Below, piece by piece: positions 52,673-61,735 of a stretch of DNA of 64,000 nt. The notes under the pieces are model-generated. The model was not told the DNA's origin, searched no databases, and saw nothing but the letters and a program-made list of their open reading frames with translations. Position 1 is the first letter of the stretch, and the number at the start of each line of letters is the position of its first letter. The DNA comes from Pseudomonas sp. UBA4194 (GTDB lineage Bacteria > Pseudomonadota > Gammaproteobacteria > Pseudomonadales > Pseudomonadaceae), in contig NZ_DFUE01000085.1 of NCBI RefSeq assembly GCF_002379585.1, forward strand, positions 1-64,000, in the 5' to 3' direction. Position numbers and translations under genes: made by a program.

Positions 52673-55186
52673 TCAGCCAGGCACATCGGCCGCCACTCCC
52701 ACCACCTCCAGCACAGCCACCTGATCACTCTGAGCAAAGGTAAACTGCTCGGCCGTCAGGGTGTTGCTGTAGTCCCCTGCCAGCGTGACCTCGAAGTGCT
52801 GCCCCAGAGCATTCCCTTCCACATCCGTGACAGAAGTACGATCCAGCTTTTCGTTATAACTCACCTTCAACGTGCCATCGGTGCCATCGCCGAGCCCGGT
52901 GAAACCCAGCGACCCGACGTTGATGCGATCCTGATGCACGGAAAAATCAGTGATCAGGTCCACCGCTTGGGCGCTGTCGCTGCGGTAGCTTTCGGTGGCA
53001 TTGAAGTAGCGAAACGAATCCGCTCCCGAGCCTCCTGTGAGTTGGTCGGCGCCCGCACCGCCCACCAGGATGTCATCCCCCGGCCCACCCGAGATCGAGT
53101 CATTACCCGCCAGCCCGCGCAGGATGTCGTCGCCCCAACCGCCCTGGAGCGTATCGTTACCCGAATTGCCGCTGGACACTCGATCCTGGCTAGGCGCCGA
53201 AGTGACCCATGTCGACCCTTGGGTATTGGCGAAAATCACATTGGCCGAGCCCAGATCACCCCAGTGATTACCATTGACCAGCACTTCGAAATGATTGCCC
53301 TGCGCGTCGGTTTCCAATGACTTGAGCGCTGTTTTATCGCCTGCAGCGTTGAGCACCACCTTGAGTGTGCCGTCGTAACCATTGCCCAGCCCGGTGAAGC
53401 CCAGCGCTGAAACGTCGATTTGATCACCGTCCTCATTGCTGAAATCGGTGATGGTGTCGCGGCGGGTGAAATCACCGGTGCTGTCGTTGCGCAGACTGTC
53501 ACTGAGCTGAGTGAACACGAACGTGTCGCCCCCGCTGCCCCCGGTCAGCCTGTCAGCGGCTGCGCCACCGTAGAGGCGGTCATCGCCGGCACTGCCATCG
53601 AGGCTATCCTTGCCACCACCCCCGAGCAGGGTGTCATCCTGCGCGGTGCCGGTGAGCACGTCCCGGCCTTCAGTGCCGCGTACGAGGTGTTGAAAGTTAT
53701 CGGCACCAAGGCTGTTCAGGTAGTTGCCTTTGAGCGTCAGTTCGAAGCGGTTGCCAGAGGCGTCGGCGTCCAGGCTTTTCAGGTAGGTGATGTCTTTGCT
53801 GGCGTTGTAGTAGGCCTTGAGCGTGCCGTCATGGCCGTTGCCCAAGCCACTGAAGCCCAGGCCGGCGACGTCCAGCTTGTCATGTTCGGCGTCGAAATCG
53901 TTGATCAGGTCGGCATAGGTTCGCTGCGCATCGCGGTAGCTGTCGGTCAACTGGCTGAAGCGAAAGACGTCATTGCCGTCGCCACCGGTCAGCCGGTCCG
54001 CGCCTGCGCCGCCCACCAGAATGTCATCGTTGCCGGCGCCGTCCAGCGTATCGCTGCCGTTGCCGCCGTACAGTTCGTCGCGGGTGGTGGTGCCCGTGAT
54101 GATGTCGATCCCAGGCGTGCCCATTACCGACACCGCACCCGGGTTGGTCGAGTTGTCGCTATGAGGCCCATTGGCCACCGCACCCCCCAAGAGAGTCTGG
54201 CTGATCACGTTCTGGTTGATCAGGTTGTAGTCGCTGTTGCGCTCCAGCACCCCATAGGTGGAATTGGCACCGCCGGTGATCACGTTGAAGCCCACCGTGT
54301 TGAAACCAGACGTAGGGTTGCGCCCCTCCACCAGCACTTCGGCCGCCGCGCCGGCGCCGGCGTTGGCGTAGATCTGGTTGAACGACACATCGCCGTACAC
54401 GCCCTTGTCCACATGCACGCCATTGCCACCGTTGCCATGAATGTCCATGCCGTTGACCACGAAGATATCCGCGCCTTGCACTTTTACCCCATCCCCGGCG
54501 TTGCCGTAGACATCGCCGCCCACCACGGTCAATGAACTGGGCGCATTGGCGACGCCAGTGCCCTCCTGGATCAGGATGCCATTGAGGCCGTTGGCATAGG
54601 CGCGGCTGTCGTTGAGGTTCAGGTCGCCGCCGATATTGAAACCGTTGCCCCCATTGTCATACGCGGTGTTATCGCGAAAGTCGCTCTGCACCAGGCGGTC
54701 GGCGATCACTCCGTCAATGGCGTTGTGATGCGCCACGCTGTCACGCAGGTCGATCTGGCTGGCCTGGCCGCGCAGGTCGAAGCCATAGGCGCTGGCATTC
54801 AGGGCTTCGACACCGTCGAGCCTGACGTCGCTGGCGCTGCCATTGAGCCAGCCGCTGGTGCTGCCGGTGGTGTTGGCGTCGTTGGCGTCCAGGGTCAGGT
54901 TGCTGGCACCGGTATGCTGGGCCGTTGCGCCGTTGAGCAGCGCCTTGGCCTGGCCGCTACCGTCCGCCAGCTTCAGGGTGGTGGTGCCCATGCCCTGGCC
55001 GTTAAGGGTGACGTTGTCGCGCATGGTCAATCCGGCACCGCTGAGCAGGTAGGTACCCGCAGCCATTTCCACCTGGCCACCGCCCGCGGCGGCCGCTGCA
55101 TCGATGGCTTTCTGCAGTGCCGCTGTGTCGTCGGAGGTGCCGTTGCCTTTGGCACCGAACTGCGAGGCGTTGAACAGAGTGGTCAT
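52673..55186 (-). CDS. Mannuronan C5-epimerase-like protein (AlgE type) with altered active site
   Basis: This 837-residue secreted protein has the layout of Azotobacter AlgE epimerases. An N-terminal parallel beta-helix module (about 1-350: NASQFGAKGNGTSDDTAALQKAI..., RDSVAHHNAIDGVIADRLV) is followed by three calcium-binding R-like modules with GGxGxDxLxGG nonapeptides (about 357-505, 505-660 and 690-837), each containing a GFTGLGNGYDGTLK-type strand. The C-terminus lacks a conventional signal and looks like a type I secretion end. The catalytic YGFDPHE of AlgE reads YGFDLRG (residues 134-140): the Asp is kept, but Pro, His and Glu are replaced. So it may be inactive as an epimerase or have another activity. 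The ATG at 55186 follows GGGGAG. No type I exporter or alginate gene is adjacent. Confidence 0.85.
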   Translation of the reverse strand: MTTLFNASQFGAKGNGTSDDTAALQKAIDAAAAAGGGQVEMAAGTYLLSGAGLTMRDNVTLNGQGMGTTTLKLADGSGQAKALLNGATAQHTGASNLTLDANDANTTGSTSGWLNGSASDVRLDGVEALNASAYGFDLRGQASQIDLRDSVAHHNAIDGVIADRLVQSDFRDNTAYDNGGNGFNIGGDLNLNDSRAYANGLNGILIQEGTGVANAPSSLTVVGGDVYGNAGDGVKVQGADIFVVNGMDIHGNGGNGVHVDKGVYGDVSFNQIYANAGAGAAAEVLVEGRNPTSGFNTVGFNVITGGANSTYGVLERNSDYNLINQNVISQTLLGGAVANGPHSDNSTNPGAVSVMGTPGIDIITGTTTRDELYGGNGSDTLDGAGNDDILVGGAGADRLTGGDGNDVFRFSQLTDSYRDAQRTYADLINDFDAEHDKLDVAGLGFSGLGNGHDGTLKAYYNASKDITYLKSLDADASGNRFELTLKGNYLNSLGADNFQHLVRGTEGRDVLTGTAQDDTLLGGGGKDSLDGSAGDDRLYGGAAADRLTGGSGGDTFVFTQLSDSLRNDSTGDFTRRDTITDFSNEDGDQIDVSALGFTGLGNGYDGTLKVVLNAAGDKTALKSLETDAQGNHFEVLVNGNHWGDLGSANVIFANTQGSTWVTSAPSQDRVSSGNSGNDTLQGGWGDDILRGLAGNDSISGGPGDDILVGGAGADQLTGGSGADSFRYFNATESYRSDSAQAVDLITDFSVHQDRINVGSLGFTGLGDGTDGTLKVSYNEKLDRTSVTDVEGNALGQHFEVTLAGDYSNTLTAEQFTFAQSDQVAVLEVVGVAADVPG

Positions 55187-55381
55187 GGCTTGCTCCCCAA
55201 AGCTATCGGTGATCGCGGGTCTGAAGGTAGCCAAGATGGGCGATGATTCAAAAGCGCTTTTCACCAGGAATGTGAAGCGTCCGACGAACCGTGGGTGATT
55301 AAGTTTCCTGGGATTTTTTGACGTCAAATAACAGGGTGTCGTGCGCGATTGTCGGTGGAGGGTGCGGCGTGGAACGCGCTT

Positions 55382-56620
55382 TCAAAACCGCTCGACCCTG
55401 AAAGCCCCAGGATCGGTGAAGGGTGTCTGGCCGGTTACCATCTCCGCCAGCAGACGGCCTGTTACCGGGCCGAGGGTGAGCCCATGGTGTGCATGGCCGA
55501 AGTTGAACCATAGCCCTTCATGACGCGGCGCCGCACCGATCACCGGACGCATGTCCGGCAGGCAAGGGCGGCGACCCATCCAGGGCAGCGCAGCGGTCCG
55601 TTCGCCCAGCGCAAACAGGCGTCGGGCAATCTGTTCGGTTCTGCGCAGCTGCAGGTCGCGTTGCGGCGTGCTGTCCAGCGCAAACTCGATCCCCGTGGTC
55701 AGGCGGATACCGCCGGTCATGGGCGCGAGCACGAAGCCTGCGGCGCTGTCGCACAGCGAATGCACCAGCGGCGTCCGTTCTTCGCCATGGAAATGCAGGT
55801 GATAGCCGCGCTTGATGGCCAAGGGAATCTTGTAGCCCAATTTCTGGTAGACGCCAGCGGCGTCGGCGCCCAAGGTAATGACCGCCTGCCTGCTGCTCAA
55901 CGGTCCGTCGACGGTGTCCAAAGTCCAAAGGCCTTGGCGTTGTGCAAGGCTGAAAGCATCGCCGCTGTGAAAACGCCCGCCTGATCGTTCGAACAGCGCT
56001 AGATAGGTCCTGACCAAGGCCTGGGGATCGCGGACGGTCTTGGGGTCGGTCCAGTGGATGCCGCCCACGGCGCGCTCAGTCAGGCCAGGTTGCACGGCGG
56101 CCAGGGCGGCGCTGTCGAGCAGGCGGTAGTGCACATCGAATCGCCGCAGCGCCCTGGCTTGATCGGCAGCGCCTTGAAAGGTTGCCAGTGAGCGGAACAC
56201 CTCGATCCAGCCCCGGCTCGAAATCAGCTCGTGCGCACCCGCCATGTTCACCAGATGATCGTGTTCCTGCACTGACCGTTCGATCAGCGGCAGCATGGCC
56301 TCGGTGGCCCGTTGCAGCGGACCGGGTGCAGACTGTTGCCAGTACCGCCACAGCCAACCGGCCAGGCCCGGCAGGGCCGAGGGCTGATAAACCACATCCG
56401 GTCGAGTGTTGCTGGCGTACAGCAGCAGTTGGCCGATCTGCCGCGGAAACGCATAGGGCACCACGCTGGAACGCTCGATCAAACCGGCATTTCCGTAGCT
56501 GGCGCCACTGCCGGGCTCGGCGCGATCGACCAGACACACTGCCATGCCACGCTGCTGCAGGTGCAGCGCCGTGCAGACGCCGACGATACCGGCACCGCAT
56601 ACGATGATGTCGCAGTCCAT
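55382..56620 (-). CDS. DadA-like FAD-dependent D-amino acid dehydrogenase
   Basis: This 412-residue DAO-family flavoprotein deaminates D-amino acids or related secondary amines. It has FAD-binding MDCDIIVCGAGIVGVCTALHLQQRG at the N-terminus, a GASYGNAGLIERSSVVPYAFP segment as in DadA, and a C-terminal RPVIGAAPRHEGLWFNFGHAHHGLTLGPVTGRLLAEM. The ATG at 56620 follows GAGGAA. It is last of a four-gene run with an amino-acid ABC transporter, which suggests that the imported compound is oxidised by this enzyme. Substrate unknown; opine or D-amino acid use is possible. Confidence 0.87.
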   Translation of the reverse strand: MDCDIIVCGAGIVGVCTALHLQQRGMAVCLVDRAEPGSGASYGNAGLIERSSVVPYAFPRQIGQLLLYASNTRPDVVYQPSALPGLAGWLWRYWQQSAPGPLQRATEAMLPLIERSVQEHDHLVNMAGAHELISSRGWIEVFRSLATFQGAADQARALRRFDVHYRLLDSAALAAVQPGLTERAVGGIHWTDPKTVRDPQALVRTYLALFERSGGRFHSGDAFSLAQRQGLWTLDTVDGPLSSRQAVITLGADAAGVYQKLGYKIPLAIKRGYHLHFHGEERTPLVHSLCDSAAGFVLAPMTGGIRLTTGIEFALDSTPQRDLQLRRTEQIARRLFALGERTAALPWMGRRPCLPDMRPVIGAAPRHEGLWFNFGHAHHGLTLGPVTGRLLAEMVTGQTPFTDPGAFRVERF

Positions 56621-56630
56621 TGGCACTTCC

Positions 56631-57344
56631 TCAGCCGGGGCTATCGAGATGACGATTCAGGCGGCGCTCGACCACCCGCAATAGGCGCCGCAGGGTTTCG
56701 ACAATCAGCAGATAGAGGACGGCGGCCCATAGATACACCTGGAAATCGAACGAGCGCGAGAACGCCAGTTTGGCGATGCCCATCACATCGTAGACGGTGA
56801 CCAGCGAAGCCAGGGCGCTGGCCTTGATCAGCAGAATGAGCTCATTGCCCAACGGGCCGATGGCAACCATCAGCGATTGCGGCAGCGTGACCTTGCACCA
56901 TCGCGCCCAGCGAGAGAGTCCCAGGGCCATGGCTGCCTCCTGTTGGCCGGCGGGAATGGCCAGGAAACTGCCGCGAAATATCTCGGCCTGATAAGCGGCG
57001 GTGTTCAGCGAGAACGCCAGCAGTGCGCAGTACCAGGCGTCACGGAAGAACCACCACAGCCCCCAGTCTTGCCAGAACTCGCGTAGCGAGCCGAGCCCGT
57101 AGTACAGCAGAAAAAGTTGGGCCAGCAATGGCGATCCGCGCATCAACCAGCAGTAGGTAGCGCTGAAGCAGCGCAATATTCGCCATCGCGACAGCCGGGC
57201 AAACGCCAACAACAATCCCAGTACCATGCCCAGGCTGTAGGAGATGGCCACCAGCACCAGGGTTACCCACAAGCCGGCCAGCATGCGCGGGCCGTAGGTG
57301 GCCCACAGGGCGGCGTCGAAAACGTTGCCGAGTACGCCGTCCAT
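56631..57344 (-). CDS. Amino-acid ABC transporter permease (HisM-like)
   Basis: This 237-residue polar amino-acid permease has about five membrane segments and the EAA-type loop QQEAAMALGLSRWARWCKVTLPQSL. Its start codon overlaps the stop of the preceding permease by one base (TGATG). It belongs to the histidine/lysine/arginine/ornithine and opine transporter group. It sits directly before the DadA-like gene. No ATP-binding subunit is found in the cluster. Confidence 0.9.
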   Translation of the reverse strand: MDGVLGNVFDAALWATYGPRMLAGLWVTLVLVAISYSLGMVLGLLLAFARLSRWRILRCFSATYCWLMRGSPLLAQLFLLYYGLGSLREFWQDWGLWWFFRDAWYCALLAFSLNTAAYQAEIFRGSFLAIPAGQQEAAMALGLSRWARWCKVTLPQSLMVAIGPLGNELILLIKASALASLVTVYDVMGIAKLAFSRSFDFQVYLWAAVLYLLIVETLRRLLRVVERRLNRHLDSPG

Positions 57345-58060
57345 CAGCCAGCCCTCCCGTAACCCCGGTTATAACGCCGCTCGGCCCACGCAAAAGCCCG
57401 GCCCGAGACTGCAGCGAACAGCAGATAGATGGCACAGGCGGCGCTGTAGAACAATACGGGCTCTTTGGTCGTGCTGACCGCCAGGCCCGTCTGACGCATC
57501 AGGTCGACCAGCGAAATGGTCGATACCAGGGACGTATCCTTGAGCAGTGTCAGCCAGTTGTTCGAAAGCCCAGGCAGGGCGACCCGCAGCAACTGCGGCA
57601 AGATGATGGAAAAGAACGTGCGCGATCGGGACATGCCCAAGGCCATGCCAGCCTGGTATTGCCCCTTGCCGACGACCTTGAAGGCCGCGCTCCAGACTTC
57701 GCAGGAGAACGCCGCCAGCACCAGGCTCAAGGCGACCATCGCCGCCACGAAAGGGGAGATGTCCACTTGCCCCTGCCAACCGTTGAGCGCGAGTAGTTTC
57801 TGCGCACCGATTTGAAAGCCGTAGTACACGATGAACAGCGTAAGCAGCTCTGGCAGTCCGCGAAATACGGTGGAAAAGCCATACACCAGTGTGCGTACGA
57901 AGCGGTGCCGGGAGCGTTCGGCACTGGCCAGCAACAACCCGAGAGGCAAGCCTATCGGCGCGCAGCAAATCGCCAGCAGCAGCGTGATACCAGCGCCGCT
58001 GAGCAGCGCCAGTCCCCATCCGCCGTCCCCGAACGACAGTAATGCGAGTTGCTCGAACAT
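57344..58060 (-). CDS. Amino-acid ABC transporter permease (HisQ-like)
   Basis: This 238-residue permease is the partner of the gene at 56631. Visible segments are GWGLALLSGAGITLLLAICCAPIGLPLGLLL, VYGFSTVFRGLPELLTLFIVYYG and the cytoplasmic loop QYQAGMALGMSRSRTFFSIILPQLL. The heterodimer forms the inner-membrane channel for the solute brought by the binding protein at 58132. About 70 bases separate it from that gene. Confidence 0.9.
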   Translation of the reverse strand: MFEQLALLSFGDGGWGLALLSGAGITLLLAICCAPIGLPLGLLLASAERSRHRFVRTLVYGFSTVFRGLPELLTLFIVYYGFQIGAQKLLALNGWQGQVDISPFVAAMVALSLVLAAFSCEVWSAAFKVVGKGQYQAGMALGMSRSRTFFSIILPQLLRVALPGLSNNWLTLLKDTSLVSTISLVDLMRQTGLAVSTTKEPVLFYSAACAIYLLFAAVSGRAFAWAERRYNRGYGRAG

Positions 58061-58131
58061 GAGGGTACCTCGCCGATCGCGACCGGCCCAGCGGGGCCGT
58101 TCGTGCTCAGCTCAACGGGCGTCTGACAGGC

Positions 58132-58890
58132 TCAGTAGATGCTCTTGGAGAAATACTTTTTTTCGATTTCGCCGTAGGTACCGTTCTCGATGATGCTGGC
58201 CAATGCCGCGTTGAGTTTTTCGCGCAAGGCGTTATCGTCCTGGCGCACGGCGATCGCTACCGGGTCCTCGGTGCCCGCGGCTTCACCCAGCCATTTGCAA
58301 CAGGCCTCGCCGGTCTTGCCCAACCACTCCAGCATCGGGAATTTGTCGTTGATCACCGCATCGAGCCTGCCGTTGGCCAGGTCCATGTTGGCGTCGTCCT
58401 GGGTGGGATACAACTTGACGGTGCCCCCCGCCTTGCCCAGCACATCTTCGGCATAGGTGGCCTGTGTCGACGCCACCTGAGCCCCCACCACCAGGCCCTT
58501 GAAGGATTCAGGCGCCATACTCTCCAGCGTCGAGCCCTTTGCGACGGCAATGGCCAGTTGGGTGGTGTAATAGCGATTGGTAAAGGCCACTTTCTTCTTG
58601 CGTTCTTCGGTCGCGACCATCGATGCCACGATGGCGTCATAACGCTTGGCCAGCAGCGCCGGAATCATACCGTCCCAATCTTGCGCCACCAGGGTGCACT
58701 GAACCGCCATCTCCTTGCACAGGGCATTGGCGATATCGACGTCGAAGCCATGCAATTGGTTTTGCGAATCCACGTAGTTGAAGGGCGGGTACGCGCCTTC
58801 GGTGGCGATGGTCAGGGGAGTGGCCTGGGCGAGCCCTGAAAGGGCAAGCGCTCCAGCCATTATCAAAGTGCTGTTGAGTGAAAAACGCAT
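58132..58890 (-). CDS. Amino-acid ABC transporter periplasmic binding protein
   Basis: This 252-residue family 3 solute-binding protein is of the lysine/arginine/ornithine-histidine/octopine type. A signal peptide (TLIMAGALALSGLAQA-TP) is followed by TIATEGAYPPFNYVDSQNQLHGFDVDIANALC, the ligand-binding RYDAIVASMVATEERKKKVAFTNRYY and an acidic second lobe. A CAKE-like cysteine pair is present (GEACCKWLG). First gene of the binding protein-permease-permease-dehydrogenase run. The ATG at 58890 follows AGGAG, and CA motifs upstream suggest catabolite control. Confidence 0.91.
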   Translation of the reverse strand: MRFSLNSTLIMAGALALSGLAQATPLTIATEGAYPPFNYVDSQNQLHGFDVDIANALCKEMAVQCTLVAQDWDGMIPALLAKRYDAIVASMVATEERKKKVAFTNRYYTTQLAIAVAKGSTLESMAPESFKGLVVGAQVASTQATYAEDVLGKAGGTVKLYPTQDDANMDLANGRLDAVINDKFPMLEWLGKTGEACCKWLGEAAGTEDPVAIAVRQDDNALREKLNAALASIIENGTYGEIEKKYFSKSIY

Positions 58891-58906
58891 GGCATGACTC
58901 CTGAGT

Positions 58907-58917
58907 TTATTATTGTT
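58907..58917 (-). promoter_or_regulatory. Crc/Hfq-type CA motifs before the amino-acid binding protein gene
   Basis: Read on the minus strand, AACAATAATAA gives two overlapping AAnAAnAA matches just upstream of the AGGAG ribosome binding site of the gene starting at 58890. This fits Crc/Hfq repression of an amino-acid uptake system. Inferred. Confidence 0.5.
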
Positions 58918-59100
58918 CTGTTGGCGGAGCTTCATGCCCCGCGAGAGCTGTAGCACCGTGATAGTTATTGGTCGGAGTGTCAATTGTTGCTGGTAACAGG
59001 CCATTTCAGGTTGCGTTGAGGTTTGTTTAGATTTGTTTGAATTTGTATAAAGCAGGTACAACTTCGTTAAAGTTGTACCTGTTTGTTTCTTTGGATGTGT

Positions 59101-60654
59101 TTAAACCGGCTGCAATTTCTGCTCGAACACGATTTGCCCATCCAGATCCCGCAGCTGTACGGTCATTTCGCCGCTTAGCCCCTCAATCTGCACTTCACCA
59201 AAAAATTGGAAGCCAGCAAACGGCGAGGTGTTCTGTGCAGGCGGCGCCTTCTGGAACACCACCTGCGGTCCGAACGTCGCATCCAGTGGGTTGGGCCCGA
59301 AACTGCCCGCATTCAACGGCCCGGCAACGAACTCCCAGAACGGCTCGAAATCCTGGAACGCGGCGCGATCCGGATGGTAATGATGCGCTGCGCAATAATG
59401 CACATCGGCGGTCAGCCAGACGGCATTCACCACGTTCTGCTGGCGCATGAAGCCCAACAGCTCAGCTATCTCCAGCTCCCGTCCCTTGGCCGCGCCGTTG
59501 TCCCCATTGGCCATGGCCTCCCAGCGGCCCACACCTGGGCTCACCTCACCGTCCGGCACACCCAGGCCGATGGGCATGTCCGCCGCAATCACCTTCCACT
59601 GCGCCCCGGAGCCTTTCAGGCCGGCCTTGAGCCAGTCCAGCTGGGCGCGTCCTAGAAAGGCGGTATTGGGGCCTGGTTTATCTGCAAGGTTGTCATCATT
59701 GCCGCCGCGGTAGCTGCGCATGTCCAGAACGAAGATGTCCAGCATCGGCCCGTAGCTGAGCTTGCGATAGATGCGCCCGCCGTTGTCCGCCTGCTGCAGA
59801 CGCATCGGCGCATATTCGAGCCAGGCCTGGCGCGCGTTGCCCACCAGGGAGCGGATATCGCGGGTGTGGTAGCGAGCGTCCAGTTGTTTGCTCGGTGACC
59901 AGTTATTGGTCACTTCGTGATCGTCCCATTGCCAGATCTGCGGCACTTCGGCATTGAAGCGGCGAACGTTTTCGTCCATCAGGTTGTAGCGATAGTTGCC
60001 GCGATAGTCGTCCAGCGTCTCGGCCACCTTGCTCTTGGCTTCGGTGGTGATGTTGCGCCACACCCGGCCATTCTCGGTGGTCAGGGACGCGGGCACCGGA
60101 CCGTCCGCGTAGATGGTGTCGCCGCTGTGGATAAAGAAGTCCGGCAGGCGCAGACGCATGGCCTCGTAGATACGCATGCCACCGATGTCAGGGTTGATAC
60201 CGAACCCCTGGCCTACCGTGTCCCCGCTCCACACAAAGCGGATATCCCGACGCTGCGACGGCTCGCTGCGCAGATGGCCAAACCAGGGCTCGCTGCTGAC
60301 GCCGGTCTGGGCGTCCTGAAATTGCACGCGATAGAAAATCGCCTGGTCCACGGGAAGCCCGCTCAGTTCCACACGCGCCGTGTAGTCTGTGCGGGCATCG
60401 GCCAGCGGCGACACCAATCGGCGGGGGTTGGTGAACATGCTCCGCGTGTCCCATTCCACCACCATGCGCGCGGGTCGATCGCAACGGCTCCAGACCATCG
60501 CCTTGTCGCCCAGCAGATCACCGGACTGCACACCGTCGGTAAGCTGCGGCCGGTCCTTGACCGAAGCGATCACCGCCGGCGCCAGGCCTGGCAACAGCAT
60601 ACTTGCGCCAACGGCCTGGACAAGGCGACGGCGCTTGAGGTCGAACATGGTCAT
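59101..60654 (-). CDS. phoD: PhoD-like alkaline phosphatase/phosphodiesterase, Tat-exported
   Basis: This 517-residue secreted metallophosphatase has a twin-arginine leader (FDLKRRRLVQAVGASMLLPGLAPAVIA), then a beta-rich N-terminal PhoD domain (LTDGVQSGDLLGDKAMVWSRCDRPA). The metallo-catalytic core has FVWSGDTVG, FFIHSGDTIYAD, WDDHEVTNNW and WLTADVHYCAAHHY, the expected metal ligands. It releases phosphate from phosphoesters using Fe/Ca. The ATG at 60654 is chosen over a TTG at 60669. I see no clear Pho box in the 60655-60722 gap. Stands alone. Confidence 0.9.
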   Translation of the reverse strand: MTMFDLKRRRLVQAVGASMLLPGLAPAVIASVKDRPQLTDGVQSGDLLGDKAMVWSRCDRPARMVVEWDTRSMFTNPRRLVSPLADARTDYTARVELSGLPVDQAIFYRVQFQDAQTGVSSEPWFGHLRSEPSQRRDIRFVWSGDTVGQGFGINPDIGGMRIYEAMRLRLPDFFIHSGDTIYADGPVPASLTTENGRVWRNITTEAKSKVAETLDDYRGNYRYNLMDENVRRFNAEVPQIWQWDDHEVTNNWSPSKQLDARYHTRDIRSLVGNARQAWLEYAPMRLQQADNGGRIYRKLSYGPMLDIFVLDMRSYRGGNDDNLADKPGPNTAFLGRAQLDWLKAGLKGSGAQWKVIAADMPIGLGVPDGEVSPGVGRWEAMANGDNGAAKGRELEIAELLGFMRQQNVVNAVWLTADVHYCAAHHYHPDRAAFQDFEPFWEFVAGPLNAGSFGPNPLDATFGPQVVFQKAPPAQNTSPFAGFQFFGEVQIEGLSGEMTVQLRDLDGQIVFEQKLQPV

Positions 60655-60722
60655 GGCATAGCTCTTCAAGTAAAAGGGCTATGTAAGCGTCGGCATGTGA
60701 CAGGGGCGTGAACCCGTTGGGC

Positions 60723-61619
60723 TTATCGGTTTGGCAATGCAACAGGCGCCAGTTGCACCGCAGTCTTGCGGCCCAGCACCACAGTGCACACCACTGCGGC
60801 GGCGAACACCCAGGTCAGGTGGTCGATATGCTCACCGAAAAACAGCGCCGACAAGGCCATGGTGAAGAAGATCTGCAGCAGCTGTACCTGGCCGACGCGG
60901 GCAATGCCGCCCATCGACAGCCCCGCGTACCAGGCAAAGAAACCAATGAACTGCGAGAACAGGGTGATGTACCCCAGCGACCACCACGCCGCCGTCGAGA
61001 CCGGACCCTGATGCTGCCACGCCAGCCACAGGACCGGACCCAGCAACAGCGGACTGGCGATCACCAGCGCCCAGCAGATGACCTGCCAGCCGCCCATGTC
61101 CCTGGCCAGCCGACCTCCCTCGGCATACCCAAGGCCGCCGGCGACGATGGCCAGCAGCATGAGGACGTCACCGGCACTGATCGTGCCCGCCCCCTGAATC
61201 ACCGCATAGGCCAACACCAGGCAACTGCCCAATGCCGCGCACAGCCAGAACGCCTTGGATGGACGCTCGTGAGACAGCCAGGCAGCGAACAGCGCCACCA
61301 TCAACGGCTGCAGGCCGTTGACCAACGCGCCATGGGACGCGGGCAAGGTCTGCATCGCCCAGCACGACAGAATCGGGAAACCCAGAATCACCCCGACCAC
61401 CACCAGGCACAGGCCCTTGAACTGTGCGAAGGTCGGCAGTTTCTCCCTGCGCCACAGCAACAATGCCGCCGCGGGGATCGCCGCCATCACGGCGCGGGAC
61501 AAGGCTGCCAGCAGCGGATTGATGTCCTGCACCACCACGCGGGTCATGGGCAGGGTGAGGCTGAAGATGATCACGGCAAGCAGGCCGAGGGCCATGCCTT
61601 GGTTTTCGCGCTGGGTCAT
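60723..61619 (-). CDS. EamA/DMT-family transporter
   Basis: This 298-residue inner-membrane protein has ten predicted helices in two EamA repeats: MALGLLAVIIFSLTLPMTRVVV opens the first (to about residue 140) and GTISAGDVLMLLAIVAGGLGYAEGGRLAR the second. It is probably a metabolite or drug exporter; substrate unknown. ATG at 61619. It is upstream of phoD on the same strand with a gap of about 70 bases, and could be cotranscribed, though no functional link is evident. Confidence 0.88.
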   Translation of the reverse strand: MTQRENQGMALGLLAVIIFSLTLPMTRVVVQDINPLLAALSRAVMAAIPAAALLLWRREKLPTFAQFKGLCLVVVGVILGFPILSCWAMQTLPASHGALVNGLQPLMVALFAAWLSHERPSKAFWLCAALGSCLVLAYAVIQGAGTISAGDVLMLLAIVAGGLGYAEGGRLARDMGGWQVICWALVIASPLLLGPVLWLAWQHQGPVSTAAWWSLGYITLFSQFIGFFAWYAGLSMGGIARVGQVQLLQIFFTMALSALFFGEHIDHLTWVFAAAVVCTVVLGRKTAVQLAPVALPNR

Positions 61620-61735
61620 GAGCTGTTCGCAGAACGGGCGAATGGGATCAGGAGTGTGGCACGGGGTGACTGAAGTGGATGATTACAGCTATGGGCAGGT
61701 TTGGCCGTACAGTTGTGGCAGCATTCAACGGCGCG

